Below are positions 8,412 to 16,317 of a stretch of DNA of 64,000 nucleotides, in pieces (the first letter of the stretch is position 1; each line of letters begins with the position of its first letter). Origin of the DNA: Brachybacterium sillae (GTDB lineage: Bacteria > Actinomycetota > Actinomycetes > Actinomycetales > Dermabacteraceae); the NCBI RefSeq assembly GCF_025028335.1, contig NZ_JAFEUW010000001.1, positions 620,001-684,000 on the forward strand, given 5' to 3'. The notes beneath the pieces were generated by a model. That model saw only the letters and a program-made list of their open reading frames with translations. It made no database searches and was not told where the DNA came from. The position numbers were made by a program, and so were the translations under genes.

Positions 8412-8896
8412 GAACCCGTCCCCCGGCCACGAGATGCCCTCGGCGGCGTCGCCCGCTCGCCGTCGTCGTCGTCCTCGTCCTCGTACGGAAGCGGGGTGGC
8501 GCGGACCAGAGCCAGGAGCGCAGTGAAGGTCACGATGGCCAGCGCCAGACCCACCGCGCCGGTGAGCAGCATCCCACTGGAGAGCATCGTGGCGCACACC
8601 AGGGCCTGGAACAGCTGCCAGGTCACCCCGTACCCCAGCCCGAAGCGCCCGCGGCGCAGCAGCGACACGACCGCGAAGGCCAGACCGAGTGCGAACACCC
8701 CCAGGAACACCGCCAGCGCGGTGAGCATCCCCTGCACCTCGGCGGGGGCCTCCGCGCGCCGGACGAGGGCGCTGGTGGCGAGCACCAGGACGAGCACGGC
8801 CTCCGTCCCGAGCAGACCAGCGGCGAGGCGTCGTCGACGGCGCTCCCGTGGGGTCAGCGGGGCGGTGTGGACGGGGACGGACTCGTGCGACGACAT
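8378..8896 (-). CDS. Small four-helix membrane protein, function unknown
   Basis: 172 residues with four hydrophobic helices (about 25-42, 55-77, 87-107 and 112-132) between a basic N-terminus (RERRRRR) and an acidic C-terminal tail (EDEDDDD). I do not recognise the family with confidence. It resembles small actinobacterial integral membrane proteins annotated as hypothetical. The ATG at 8896 was chosen because it directly precedes the basic cap and first helix. Longer upstream frames run through the whiB1 promoter region. Its 3' end overlaps the response regulator by 34 bases, tail to tail. Confidence 0.65.
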   Translation of the reverse strand: MSSHESVPVHTAPLTPRERRRRRLAAGLLGTEAVLVLVLATSALVRRAEAPAEVQGMLTALAVFLGVFALGLAFAVVSLLRRGRFGLGYGVTWQLFQALVCATMLSSGMLLTGAVGLALAIVTFTALLALVRATPLPYEDEDDDDGERATPPRASRGRGTGSQLPGATNPVS

Positions 8897-9034
8897 GGGG
8901 GCACTGTAACCACCCGGGGACTCGGTGACGCCGACGCTCCCCGGGAGCGGACGAACGCCGGAGCATCCTCCGGCCCCCGGTCGGGTCGCGGAGACCGACG
9001 CCCGGCGACCAGGGGGATAGCAAGAACTGAGGGT

Positions 9035-9048
9035 GTGGGAAGTCCCAC
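9035..9048. promoter_or_regulatory. Inverted repeat upstream of whiB1
   Basis: GTGGGA-AG-TCCCAC: six-base perfect arms two bases apart, about 20 bases upstream of the proposed -35 of whiB1. Candidate operator; the regulator is not identified. The rest of the 350-base gap 8897-9246 shows only this dyad, the promoter and an untranslated leader. Confidence 0.4.
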
Positions 9049-9069
9049 CCGTCCAGCACGTTCGTACCC

Positions 9070-9098
9070 TTGTCGCACTGCAGGCCGACGACCACAAT
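9070..9098 (+). promoter_or_regulatory. Candidate whiB1 promoter
   Basis: TTGTCG (9070-9075) and CACAAT (9093-9098) are separated by 17 bases, a good vegetative promoter. It would give a leader of about 140 bases before the whiB1 start at 9247. Confidence 0.45.
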
Positions 9099-9246
9099 GG
9101 AAGGAAGCGACCCGCGGATCCCGGCCCCCGCCGGTTCCCCGGACGCCGCCGAAGTCCCCACGCGGCTCGCGCCATGCGAGCAGCCAACTCCTCGCGCGAC
9201 GCCCCGAGCGGCGTGCGGGCCCCGACAGAAAGAGACGACGGACGCA

Positions 9247-9495
9247 ATGGACTGGCGCCACCGCGCAGAGTGCCTCACGCAGGATCCCGAGCTGTTCTTC
9301 CCCATCGGGAACACCGGGCCGGCGATCACCCAGATCCAGGAGGCCAAGGCCGTCTGTCAGCGTTGCGAGGTCATGACCGCCTGCCTGAAGTTCGCACTGG
9401 AGACCGGCCAGGACTCCGGCGTCTGGGGCGGTCTGTCCGAGGACGAGCGGCGGTCGCTGAAGCGTCGCAACGCCCGCGCCCGTCGCGCCGGCTGA
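9247..9495 (+). CDS. whiB1: WhiB1-type iron-sulfur transcription regulator
   Basis: 82-residue Wbl protein. Four cysteines that bind a [4Fe-4S] cluster are at positions 9, 37, 40 and 46, the same spacing as M. tuberculosis WhiB1. They are followed by the GVWGG turn and a basic C-terminal DNA-binding tail (RSLKRRNARARR). The start MDWRHRAECL matches the family. Longer open frame upstream is leader sequence. In actinobacteria WhiB1 acts with the primary sigma factor and senses nitric oxide; that role here is by family. It is convergent with pdtaS, the same neighbour as in M. tuberculosis, which supports orthology. Confidence 0.95.
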   Translation: MDWRHRAECLTQDPELFFPIGNTGPAITQIQEAKAVCQRCEVMTACLKFALETGQDSGVWGGLSEDERRSLKRRNARARRAG

Positions 9496-9551
9496 TCACA
9501 CCACGCCACCCGCGGTGACGCGTCCCGCCTGAGGACCCTGTCCGAACAGCC

Positions 9552-9573
9552 CGCTCGCTCGCCGAAGCGAGCG
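9552..9573. terminator. Hairpin between convergent whiB1 and pdtaS
   Basis: Perfect eight-base stem CGCTCGCT/AGCGAGCG with a six-base loop, 56 bases after the whiB1 stop and just before the pdtaS stop. No T-tract follows, as is common for actinobacterial terminators. Confidence 0.6.
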
Positions 9574-9585
9574 ATCCGCCCCTCG

Positions 9586-11076
9586 TCAGAGGCTGATGGG
9601 ATCCAGGTAGACGTCGATAGTCGCGCGTGTTCCCCCATCCGGCCGCGCCGCCCAGGTGAGAGTGCCGCCGAGTTCACCCTGCACCAGTGTCTGTGCGATG
9701 TTGGTGCCGAGGCCCGAGGGGGCACCTTTCATGCCCACGCCGTCGTCCTCGATATGGACGACCAGGTGGGAACCGGTCCGTTCGCTGCGCACCGTGAGAG
9801 TTCCGCCCGTCTCCGCCAGACCGTGCTCCACCGCATTGGTGGCGAGCTCGGTGATCACCAGCGCCAACGGCGTGGCCTCCTCTGCGCGCACGGTCCCCGC
9901 ACGTCCAAGGCGCTCGGTGCGCACCTCCACCTGGCCCGCTCCGGGGATCGACTCCCCGCCTGCGCGATGCACCGAGGCGCTGGCCGCGTCCACCGCCAGT
10001 CTGGTGCAACGGTCGATCACCTCATCGAGATACACCGACTCCTCACTGCCCTGCAGCAACGATTCGTGCACCAGAGCGATGGTGGACACTCGACGCATCG
10101 CCTCGGTGAGGGCGTCGCGGGCCTCATCACTGGTCATCCGGCGCGCCTGCAATCTCAGCAGTGCAGCGACGGTCTGCAGGTTGTTCTTGACGCGGTGATG
10201 CACCTCGCGGATCGTCGCGTCCTTCGTCATGAGCTCGCGCTCTCGACGCCGCAGCTCGGTGACATCGCGCACCAGGATGATCGCGCCGTCCCGTACCCCG
10301 TTCGTCTGCAACGGCACCGCCCGCAGGGACAGCGTGCCTCCGCGGGCCTGCATGTCGGAACGCCAGGCCGCCCGTCCCATCAGCACCAGGGGCAGGGACT
10401 CATCCACCGGTGCCCGGGACTGCAGCACCTCGGTGCTGAGCTCCGCGAGCGTCCGTCCGGTCATGTCCCCGGAGATGCCGAACCGGTGGAAGGCGCTGAG
10501 GGCGTTGGGAGAGCACCAGGTCACGACACCCTGAGCGTCGAGCTGCACGGTGCCGTCACCGACGCGCGGTGCCCCGCGCCGCGGGGGGATCGGTGCCCCG
10601 GCGATCGGGTAGGTGCCCTCACGGACCATCCGCAGCAGCCTCTGCCCCAGCTGGTGCAGGACGCTGTCGCTCGCGGAGGGTGCACGGTCGCGTCGCGGGC
10701 TCTCGACCGAGAGTGCCGCCAGGGTCCGGCCGTCCCGGTTCACCGGCACGAGTTGCCGCAGGGCGGGGCGGGCCTCGCGATCGACCGGCTCCGGGGAGGT
10801 CCCGTCGAGCTCACCGCGCAGGACAGCCAGCAGCTGGGGGTCTCCGTCCTGCGACACGACCTCTCCCACAGGGTCCTCGTAGTGGACGGTCGCCCCGGTG
10901 GCGGGGCGAGAGTGGGCGACGGCGACCGCGCCGCCGTCGCGCGCCACCCACAGCACCAGATCTGAGCGCAGGAGATCTGAGGCGAGACTCCAATCCCCCA
11001 CCAGGAGCTGCAGCCATTGGGCGCTGCGCTCATCGGATCCAGGCGTATCGGAGTGGAACTTGTCGAGGCTGGGCAT
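9586..11076 (-). CDS. pdtaS: PdtaS-type sensor histidine kinase
   Basis: 496-residue soluble kinase with an N-terminal GAF-like sensor (about 20-150), a PAS domain (about 175-280), a HisKA_2 dimer domain with HHRVKNNLQ (His293/294) and a C-terminal HATPase (about 385-490, TELATNAVEHG and DDGVGM). M. tuberculosis PdtaS is 501 residues and also lies beside whiB1. It phosphorylates PdtaR, an RNA-binding ANTAR regulator; no PdtaR gene is in this window. The ATG at 11076 is chosen over longer frames because homology begins there and a -10-like TATCCT ends six bases before it, implying a leaderless message. Confidence 0.93.
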   Translation of the reverse strand: MPSLDKFHSDTPGSDERSAQWLQLLVGDWSLASDLLRSDLVLWVARDGGAVAVAHSRPATGATVHYEDPVGEVVSQDGDPQLLAVLRGELDGTSPEPVDREARPALRQLVPVNRDGRTLAALSVESPRRDRAPSASDSVLHQLGQRLLRMVREGTYPIAGAPIPPRRGAPRVGDGTVQLDAQGVVTWCSPNALSAFHRFGISGDMTGRTLAELSTEVLQSRAPVDESLPLVLMGRAAWRSDMQARGGTLSLRAVPLQTNGVRDGAIILVRDVTELRRRERELMTKDATIREVHHRVKNNLQTVAALLRLQARRMTSDEARDALTEAMRRVSTIALVHESLLQGSEESVYLDEVIDRCTRLAVDAASASVHRAGGESIPGAGQVEVRTERLGRAGTVRAEEATPLALVITELATNAVEHGLAETGGTLTVRSERTGSHLVVHIEDDGVGMKGAPSGLGTNIAQTLVQGELGGTLTWAARPDGGTRATIDVYLDPISL

Positions 11077-11082
11077 GTGCCC

Positions 11083-11088
11083 AGGATA
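11083..11088 (-). promoter_or_regulatory. Candidate leaderless -10 for pdtaS
   Basis: TATCCT on the minus strand, six bases before the ATG at 11076. It supports that start codon. Confidence 0.45.
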
Positions 11089-11279
11089 GAAGCGCCGCAC
11101 CGGAGGGACGGCACGGGTCGGACGATGGAGGGAGTCTGCTGGCGCGTGCGGAGACCACCGAGGGGTGGGCAGTGGCACGCCCCGTGCGTCCGCAGGCCGG
11201 GCCGCTAGGGTGCCTCCGACACTGCAGAAGACGGCCGGTACGGCCCCGCCCCGGGGCCGGAGGCCGCGAGGAGGACCCC

Positions 11280-11780
11280 ATGGAACTGCGAGAGACCCTG
11301 ACGCTGCCCTGTTCACCGCAGGACGCCGCCCGCATGTACGCCGACCCGCAGTACGCGACCCATCGTGGGGCGGTGCTGAAGGCCCGTCGCTCCCAGGCCC
11401 AGGTGCAGGGGTCCCCTGAGGGCCCGCTGCAGGTGGTGACGGAACTGGAGCTGCCGGTGGAGCGTGCACCCGAGATGGCGCGACGCTTCCTGGGCTCCCG
11501 CCTTGTGGTGCGCGAAACGCAGGAATGGGAGGCCCCGGGCGCCGACGGCGGCCGCCGCGGCCGGTCACGGGTGGAGGTCGTCGGCGCCCCGGCCGTGCTG
11601 ACCACCAACCTGCAGCTCAGTGGGTCCGCCGAGGGCTCGCGCATCGACATCGTGGGTGACCTGCGCGCGAAGGTGCCGCTGCTGGGCCCCAAGCTCGAGC
11701 GCGCCGCGCTGCCGTTCGTCGGTCAGGTGCTGCGGGCCGAGAAGCGGGCTGCCGGGGACTACTGGGCCTCGCGCGCGTAG
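11280..11780 (+). CDS. DUF2505-family protein (START/polyketide-cyclase-like)
   Basis: 166 residues matching the actinobacterial DUF2505 family, which is thought to adopt a START-like lipid-binding fold. Visible hallmarks are the N-terminal ELRETLTLPCSPQDAARMYADP, alternating beta-strand patterns, and a C-terminal amphipathic helix (LLGPKLERAALPFVGQVLRAEK). No catalytic residues are known. The ATG at 11280 follows GAGGAGGAC. A TAGGGT at 11205-11210 could be its -10. The 203-base gap before it holds only these signals and the pdtaS promoter. Its 3' end overlaps the next gene by 22 bases, tail to tail. Confidence 0.75.
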   Translation: MELRETLTLPCSPQDAARMYADPQYATHRGAVLKARRSQAQVQGSPEGPLQVVTELELPVERAPEMARRFLGSRLVVRETQEWEAPGADGGRRGRSRVEVVGAPAVLTTNLQLSGSAEGSRIDIVGDLRAKVPLLGPKLERAALPFVGQVLRAEKRAAGDYWASRA

Positions 11781-12211
11781 TCCAGCGCAACGGATCCCTC
11801 CGCCCGGTCGAACCACAGCAGCGCCGGGTCGGTGTCGTCGGCATCCGCCGCGGCCGCGGTGAGCTCGGTGACGTGGATGCTGGCCGGCCGCAGACGGCTA
11901 CCGGCCGCGATCAGCACGCCGTACGCGCCTCCCTCGGCGCCCGCCTCCTGCACCGCGGCCGAGGGGGCATCCGCCGCCAACACGACGGCCCGCTCTGCGC
12001 CGGTACCCCGCCCGATGGCCCCCTGGATCGCCACGTGGGCGGCGTCCTGCACGGCGTCATATTCGAGGTCTTCGGCGTCCTCCCCAGGTCGCTCCGCGCG
12101 GGCGGCGGGCGTCAGAGCCCAGGCAGGGGTGACCTCCGTCAGCATGATCTCCGCCGCGCCGCTGCGGACGGCCTCGTGGAGAGCCGGGGCGAGGGGCAGA
12201 TACACGCGCAT
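11759..12211 (-). CDS. DUF6912-like conserved actinobacterial protein
   Basis: 150 residues beginning MRVYLPL, typical of a small actinobacterial family annotated as DUF6912; function unknown. There is no signal peptide or membrane helix. The sequence is rich in Ala, Glu and Asp, with a conserved-looking central A-x-x-D-A-A-H motif (DAVQDAAHVAIQGA) and an acidic C-terminal third. The start lies four bases after the stop of the TadZ-like gene, so it is probably the last gene of the SAF/TadZ operon. Confidence 0.7.
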   Translation of the reverse strand: MRVYLPLAPALHEAVRSGAAEIMLTEVTPAWALTPAARAERPGEDAEDLEYDAVQDAAHVAIQGAIGRGTGAERAVVLAADAPSAAVQEAGAEGGAYGVLIAAGSRLRPASIHVTELTAAAADADDTDPALLWFDRAEGSVALDYAREAQ

Positions 12212-12215
12212 GTGC

Positions 12216-13442
12216 TCATCCTGCCATGGGTACGGCGGCGCTCTCCGGAGGGACGACCGCGGTGAGGCCCCCGTCCTGCACCATCGTGCGCAGGGCCCGT
12301 CGCAGGGGACTGCGCGGGGCGCACTCGGCCAGTGCGGCGCCGTCCCACGCGGCGCGCCGACAGGCGGCGGTGTCCTCCGGCAGCAGATGCACCGGTGCCT
12401 CGCCGAACGCCCGCGCCAGGATCCCGCGGACCCGGTCCGCGGGAACGGCCGGGGTCATCCGGTTCACGACCACCTGTAACCTCGCGGAGGAGGCCCGTTC
12501 CACCAGGGCGTCGGCATCACGCAGCAACCGCGTGAGGGCGATGGGGTCCGCGGAGGTCACCACGAGGACGGTGTCCGCGGCACGCAGGGCGGTCAACGCC
12601 GCGCTGTCGCGGGAGACCGCGAAGGAGTCCCAGGCGTCCTCCTCCCCCTCGAGGCCGAAACCCGCGTCGAGGACACACAGCCCCTCGCGTGCGGTGAGGA
12701 CGGTGAGGACCTGTTCGAGAGAGCTGGGGCGCAGCTCGTCCCAACGGCGCGGTACACCGATGCCCCCGAGCAACCGCAGGTTCGGTGCCAGCTGCGGCAG
12801 CAGCGCCTCCAGGGAGTCCTCGTCGAGGGTGTCTCGGGCTGCGGCTCGGCACGCGGCGAGCAGGCCGGGAGCCTCGTCAAGCACACCGAAGACCTGGGTG
12901 AGGCTCGGCCCGTGTGTGTCGGCGTCGACGAGCACAGTCGCCGTTCCGTCCAGAGCCGCCTCGTAGGCAAGGTTCGCCGCCACGGTGGTGCGCCCGGGAG
13001 CGCCGACGGGGCCCCACACAGTCACTGTTCGGGCCCTCCGTGTCGGCACCATCGGCTCGGTCTGGACCCAGGCTCCGTCGTCGGGGGCGTCCTCGGGGAT
13101 CAGGGCACTCGAGACAACCTGACCGATACGGACGATCGGGGCGTCACTGGAGACGGTGTGACGCAGACCCAAGGTGGTGGCGCCGCTCTCCCCGTCAGGC
13201 TGGGTGAGTCCGATCACCGCGACCCCGGAGGCGAGCAGATCAGCCAGGAACTCCCGGTCCAGGCCCCGCACACCCAGGTCGATGAGCACGGCCTGCCCGG
13301 CCCCGGCCCTGGCAGCCGCCAGCGCCTCGGCCAGGTCAGCAGCGCGGCGGACGATGCGCAGGCCGGCCGCGCGCTCCCGTGCGGCGTCGTGGGCGATGCG
13401 GACCTCGTCGGCCCCACTGGCGCAGAGGATGACGTCGATCAC
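12216..13442 (-). CDS. TadZ/CpaE-like MinD-family ATPase
   Basis: 408-residue protein with an N-terminal receiver-like region (1-115) and a C-terminal MinD/ParA-type P-loop ATPase. The deviant Walker A is GPVGAPGRTT (144-153), where Arg stands for the usual Lys, followed by VLVDADTHGPSL and VLVVTSADPIALTRLLRDAD. TadZ/CpaE proteins place the pilus machine in the cell; this fits the upstream SAF/CpaB-like gene and the tadABC operon at 1-3 kb. GTG at 13442 is the start, overlapping the SAF stop as GTGA. A longer open frame in the SAF gene is not coding. The Lys-to-Arg change may weaken ATP hydrolysis. Confidence 0.8.
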   Translation of the reverse strand: MIDVILCASGADEVRIAHDAARERAAGLRIVRRAADLAEALAAARAGAGQAVLIDLGVRGLDREFLADLLASGVAVIGLTQPDGESGATTLGLRHTVSSDAPIVRIGQVVSSALIPEDAPDDGAWVQTEPMVPTRRARTVTVWGPVGAPGRTTVAANLAYEAALDGTATVLVDADTHGPSLTQVFGVLDEAPGLLAACRAAARDTLDEDSLEALLPQLAPNLRLLGGIGVPRRWDELRPSSLEQVLTVLTAREGLCVLDAGFGLEGEEDAWDSFAVSRDSAALTALRAADTVLVVTSADPIALTRLLRDADALVERASSARLQVVVNRMTPAVPADRVRGILARAFGEAPVHLLPEDTAACRRAAWDGAALAECAPRSPLRRALRTMVQDGGLTAVVPPESAAVPMAG

Positions 13443-14083
13443 GGAGTGGCCGCCCCGTCCGCAGTGGGGACGCCGACCACGTCCAGCCTGTCCTCCCGCG
13501 CCATCGCTTCGAGCACCGCGGGCAGCTGACCGGCGGGCACGAGAACTTCCACTGTCATCGACCGCATGCCTAGAGTGCTGCCCGATTCGACGCGCCGCAC
13601 CACTCCGGACTCCACGAGGCGCTGCGCCTTCGGGGCCTCCCCCGATCGCACCTGCGGAGTCGACCACAGCTCCACCGTCCCACCGGGAGTCACGGACTGC
13701 GCCACCGTCGCATCGACCGGGATCACCACCGGCCGCAGGGGCGCCTCCACGGTCTGGCCCACCGCGGCGCGGGGCAGCAGCTCACCGGCCCCGACCGACC
13801 GCGCGGCGATCGCACCCTGGGGGATCTCCGAGGTGGTGGAGATATACCGGCCCTGCTGGTCCCCGAGCCGCACCTCCATCACGGTGAAGTCCTCCGGAGC
13901 GAGCACATCCCCGACCACCACGGTGTCCCGCGCCACGAGCACGGGTGTGGTGGCCGCAAGCCGGGAGATCAGGAAAGACCCCGAGAGCACACTGCCCAGC
14001 ACCAGAGCAAGACCGATGAGCAGTCGGGGGTCCCGCCACCGCGGGCGTCGCAGGCGCAGGGCGACGGGAGGTGCAGACGACAC
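13439..14083 (-). CDS. SAF-domain membrane protein (CpaB/RcpC-like)
   Basis: 214 residues with a basic N-terminus, one membrane helix (about 20-43) and a SAF domain (about 47-115, with the motif that starts VLVARDTVVVGDVLAPEDFT). A C-terminal beta-rich region follows. SAF proteins of the CpaB/RcpC type act in the periplasm or wall during Flp pilus assembly. The overlap with the TadZ-like gene (GTGA) supports that role. First gene of a leftward operon SAF-TadZ-DUF6912. An alternative is a flagellar FlgA-like chaperone, but no flagellar genes are nearby. Confidence 0.78.
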   Translation of the reverse strand: MSSAPPVALRLRRPRWRDPRLLIGLALVLGSVLSGSFLISRLAATTPVLVARDTVVVGDVLAPEDFTVMEVRLGDQQGRYISTTSEIPQGAIAARSVGAGELLPRAAVGQTVEAPLRPVVIPVDATVAQSVTPGGTVELWSTPQVRSGEAPKAQRLVESGVVRRVESGSTLGMRSMTVEVLVPAGQLPAVLEAMAREDRLDVVGVPTADGAATP

Positions 14084-14225
14084 GCTTCACTCCAATCCTC
14101 GAAGAAGGTCCGGCGGCGACCGGTGGGGCCGGCGGGCCCCCTGGTGGACGACACCGGGGGCGGGAGACCGCAGGCATCGTGAGGCTAGCGAGGACGAACC
14201 GTCGGCGGCACGACAGCGTCGCCGA

Positions 14226-14300
14226 TTGTGGACAACCGCTGTCCGTCCACAAGCGGTGTGATGTCGACGTCATGCCCAGCAGACAGCTGTCAGAATGGGC
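14226..14300. promoter_or_regulatory. Cluster of four overlapping or adjacent dyads between divergent SAF and HTH genes
   Basis: Within 75 bases: (1) TTGTGGAC (14226-14233) with GTCCACAA (14245-14252); (2) ACCGCT (14235-14240) with AGCGGT (14252-14257), interlocked with the first; (3) the near-palindrome TGATGTCGACGTCA (14259-14272); (4) GACAGCTGTC (14282-14291), flanked by GCCCA (14274-14278) and TGGGC (14296-14300). The cluster sits just before the HTH gene and is likely its control region, perhaps bound by the HTH protein itself. The rest of the gap 14084-14225 shows nothing clear. Confidence 0.5.
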
Positions 14301-14323
14301 GCCACCGTCACGGAAGGAGACCC

Positions 14324-14566
14324 ATGTCGCCCCGTTTCATCCCGCTCGCCGACGTCGCGGAATCGCTGTCGATCTCGGCCGCCCAGGCCTACGCCCTGGT
14401 GCGCTCGGGAGAGCTGCGCGCGATCAAGGTCGGCGGCCGGGGACAGTGGCGCGTGGAGCTCAGCGAACTCGAGGCGTACATCGAGCGCGAATACCGGAAG
14501 ACGGCCGCGTTCGTCGACGAGGAATCCGCAGCGCAGTCCCCGCAGCGCACGCCGCACGGGTCCTGA
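14324..14566 (+). CDS. Small excisionase/MerR-type helix-turn-helix protein
   Basis: 80 residues with a winged-helix excisionase-like domain: LADVAESLSISAAQAYALVRSGEL is the helix-turn-helix, and RAIKVGGRGQWRVELSELEAYIE is the wing plus following helix. It resembles DNA-binding proteins of the BldC/excisionase superfamily, but is not close enough to BldC to use the name. ATG at 14324 follows GGAAGGAG. There is no integrase next to it, so a chromosomal regulator is more likely than a phage excisionase. The dyad cluster directly upstream is a natural target. Confidence 0.78.
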   Translation: MSPRFIPLADVAESLSISAAQAYALVRSGELRAIKVGGRGQWRVELSELEAYIEREYRKTAAFVDEESAAQSPQRTPHGS

Positions 14567-14615
14567 CCTCACCCGGATTCCGACCGTCCGGCGCTGCGGC
14601 ACCTCCGCGGGAGTC

Positions 14616-15164
14616 TCACTCCACCAGGACGGCCCGCACCGCCGTCAGCCGCAGCGTGAGCGCCCCTCCGCGTCGATCTGCTCCGGGGGATTCGCCCGTA
14701 CCCAGGAAGGTGAGATCGACGGCGTCCGCTCCCACGCCGACGACGCGTGCCCCAGCGATGCTGCCCACGACGGATTCGACGCGCAGCACGAGGTGGTCCC
14801 GGGCCGTCTCCCGGAGCCAGCTGGTGAGGGTCTGCTCGTCCAGACGAGACGACGCGGCGGCGGACCGCCGAGGTAGCCCTTCGATCGCGAGAACCCCGTG
14901 CCACGGCACGACGGCGAGTCGGGCACCCGCGAGGTCTCCCAGTTCCACATGATCGGCGCCGACGCGCTGCACCCGGCCCGCGATCGGATCGATCCCCTCC
15001 ACGTGGAGTCGGACCGGGTGGTCGAGCGCGCCGCGCAACCGATCCTTCACGGAGACTCGGGCCCATTCCGCCCGGACGAGATCCTCGGCCTGGGCACGCC
15101 TCTCCTGTGCCTGCAGATGAGCGAACCGTGCCTCCAGGTCGTCGAACATGCCCTCGATCGACAT
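14616..15164 (-). CDS. Conserved hypothetical actinobacterial protein
   Basis: 182 residues, function not recognised. The N-terminus (MSIEGMFDDLEARFAHLQAQ) is a predicted coiled coil to about residue 45. It is followed by beta-rich repeats of a hydrophobic-Gly pattern (VGADHVELGDLAGARLAVVPW and VGVGADAVDLTFLG), which suggest two similar beta-barrel or PRC-like modules. No membrane helix. ATG at 15164 has a strong GGGAGGGAGAG ribosome site; a longer frame upstream is rejected. It lies divergent from the LysM gene and convergent with the HTH gene. Confidence 0.6.
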   Translation of the reverse strand: MSIEGMFDDLEARFAHLQAQERRAQAEDLVRAEWARVSVKDRLRGALDHPVRLHVEGIDPIAGRVQRVGADHVELGDLAGARLAVVPWHGVLAIEGLPRRSAAASSRLDEQTLTSWLRETARDHLVLRVESVVGSIAGARVVGVGADAVDLTFLGTGESPGADRRGGALTLRLTAVRAVLVE

Positions 15165-15226
15165 CGGCTCTCCCTCCCGCTCGGGCGCCCCACGGGCTCC
15201 TTCGACGTCTATGTCGCGACCCACTG

Positions 15227-15255
15227 TTGCGCATATCACGGAGATTCGCTACATT
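15227..15255 (+). promoter_or_regulatory. Candidate promoter for the LysM gene
   Basis: TTGCGC (15227-15232) and TACATT (15250-15255) with a 17-base spacer, in an AT-richer patch between divergent genes. It would give a leader of about 155 bases. Confidence 0.45.
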
Positions 15256-15266
15256 CAGGCCGCAGC

Positions 15267-15286
15267 AAACAGCATCAAACGACATC
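15267..15286. repeat. Adjacent ten-base direct repeats downstream of the LysM promoter
   Basis: AAACAGCATC followed at once by AAACGACATC, eight of ten identical, one helical turn apart. Candidate operator. The remainder of the leader to 15417 shows only a ribosome site (GAGGAGGACGAGGAC). Confidence 0.35.
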
Positions 15287-15417
15287 AAGAACCATGGTCG
15301 ACGGGTCGCCACAGAGACCGACATCACTCTCTGCGATCCGATCGCCCGCCCGACCCAGACAGCACCGAGCCCTGGGATCCCCGAGGAACCCGGGGGATCC
15401 GCGAGGAGGACGAGGAC

Positions 15418-16317
15418 ATGGTGGATTTCGCGAAGCCCGTGGTGACCGCCCCCGCCCAGCCGACGCTCGGCCGGGCGCTGCTCGGCGTGCTCCTCGCCAC
15501 CGGCGGGGCCCTGGCTGCCGCGACGGTCACCGTCTCTCTGCTGCCCGCGGCGCGCACGGCGGAGTCGACCGCCGCGCTCGAGCTCGGGCTCCAGGTGCTG
15601 GTGGCGAGTGCGCTCTCCGTGGTGCTGGCCCGCCTGGCCCTCGTGCAGCTGCTCACCGCCTTCGTGCTCCTCTCTCCCGGGGACACCCCACGCCGTCGAC
15701 TCTCCCTGCGGGCGCTGCACCTCATCGCCCCTGCAGCGGCGCGGCGGCTGGGTGCCGGTGTCGCGGGAGCCGCCCTCGCCGGGTCCCTGGCCCTCGGAAC
15801 AGCCCAGGCCGCACCTCAGGCATTCCCGCCCCTGCCCGCTGCGGCGTCCACCGTGCCGACCGAGACGGGGCGGTCCGATCCGGCTCGTGACTCCCTCCCC
15901 CACCTGGGGTGGGGTGTGTCCGCTCCCTCCTCCACAGGTCCCGCGGCACCCTCTGCCGCCACGGCGCCCACCGCCACATCGACACCGAACTCCCCGCCCG
16001 CCCCGTCGGCCTCGCCCCCGGCTCCCACCGCACGGTCGACGACCGACGACACCCCCCAGAACTCCCGTTCCGAGGCCACCCCGCCGCCGGCATCCCCCGT
16101 CACCGGCACGCACCAGGTCACCGTCGCCCCCGGCGACTGCCTGTGGCACATCGCGGACCGCGCTCTCGGCCCGGGTGCGGAATCCCCCCACCGCATCGAG
16201 CGCCTCGTGCGCACCATCCATGAGGACAACCGGAAGGTCATCGGTGATGACCCCGACCTCATCCTCCCCGGTCAGGTCCTGACCGTCACCGTCCCGACCA
16301 CGGAAGAGAACCGATGA
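15418..16317 (+). CDS. LysM-domain membrane protein
   Basis: 299 residues: membrane helices near 19-43, 57-87 and 110-130, a long Pro/Ala/Ser/Thr linker (about 135-228) and a C-terminal LysM domain (about 231-295; VTVAPGDCLWHIADRAL, ending LILPGQVLTV). LysM binds peptidoglycan N-acetylglucosamine, so the C-terminus should reach the wall. It overlaps the Rv3235-like gene by four bases and lies in the actinobacterial secA neighbourhood. ATG at 15418 ends a GAGGAGGACGAGGAC ribosome-site stretch. Role unknown; possibly wall anchoring or division. Confidence 0.82.
   Translation: MVDFAKPVVTAPAQPTLGRALLGVLLATGGALAAATVTVSLLPAARTAESTAALELGLQVLVASALSVVLARLALVQLLTAFVLLSPGDTPRRRLSLRALHLIAPAAARRLGAGVAGAALAGSLALGTAQAAPQAFPPLPAAASTVPTETGRSDPARDSLPHLGWGVSAPSSTGPAAPSAATAPTATSTPNSPPAPSASPPAPTARSTTDDTPQNSRSEATPPPASPVTGTHQVTVAPGDCLWHIADRALGPGAESPHRIERLVRTIHEDNRKVIGDDPDLILPGQVLTVTVPTTEENR

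Noticed and set aside
14324-14566. Phage excisionase marking an integrated element
   Set aside because: No integrase, att-like duplication or phage gene nearby; a chromosomal regulator is simpler.
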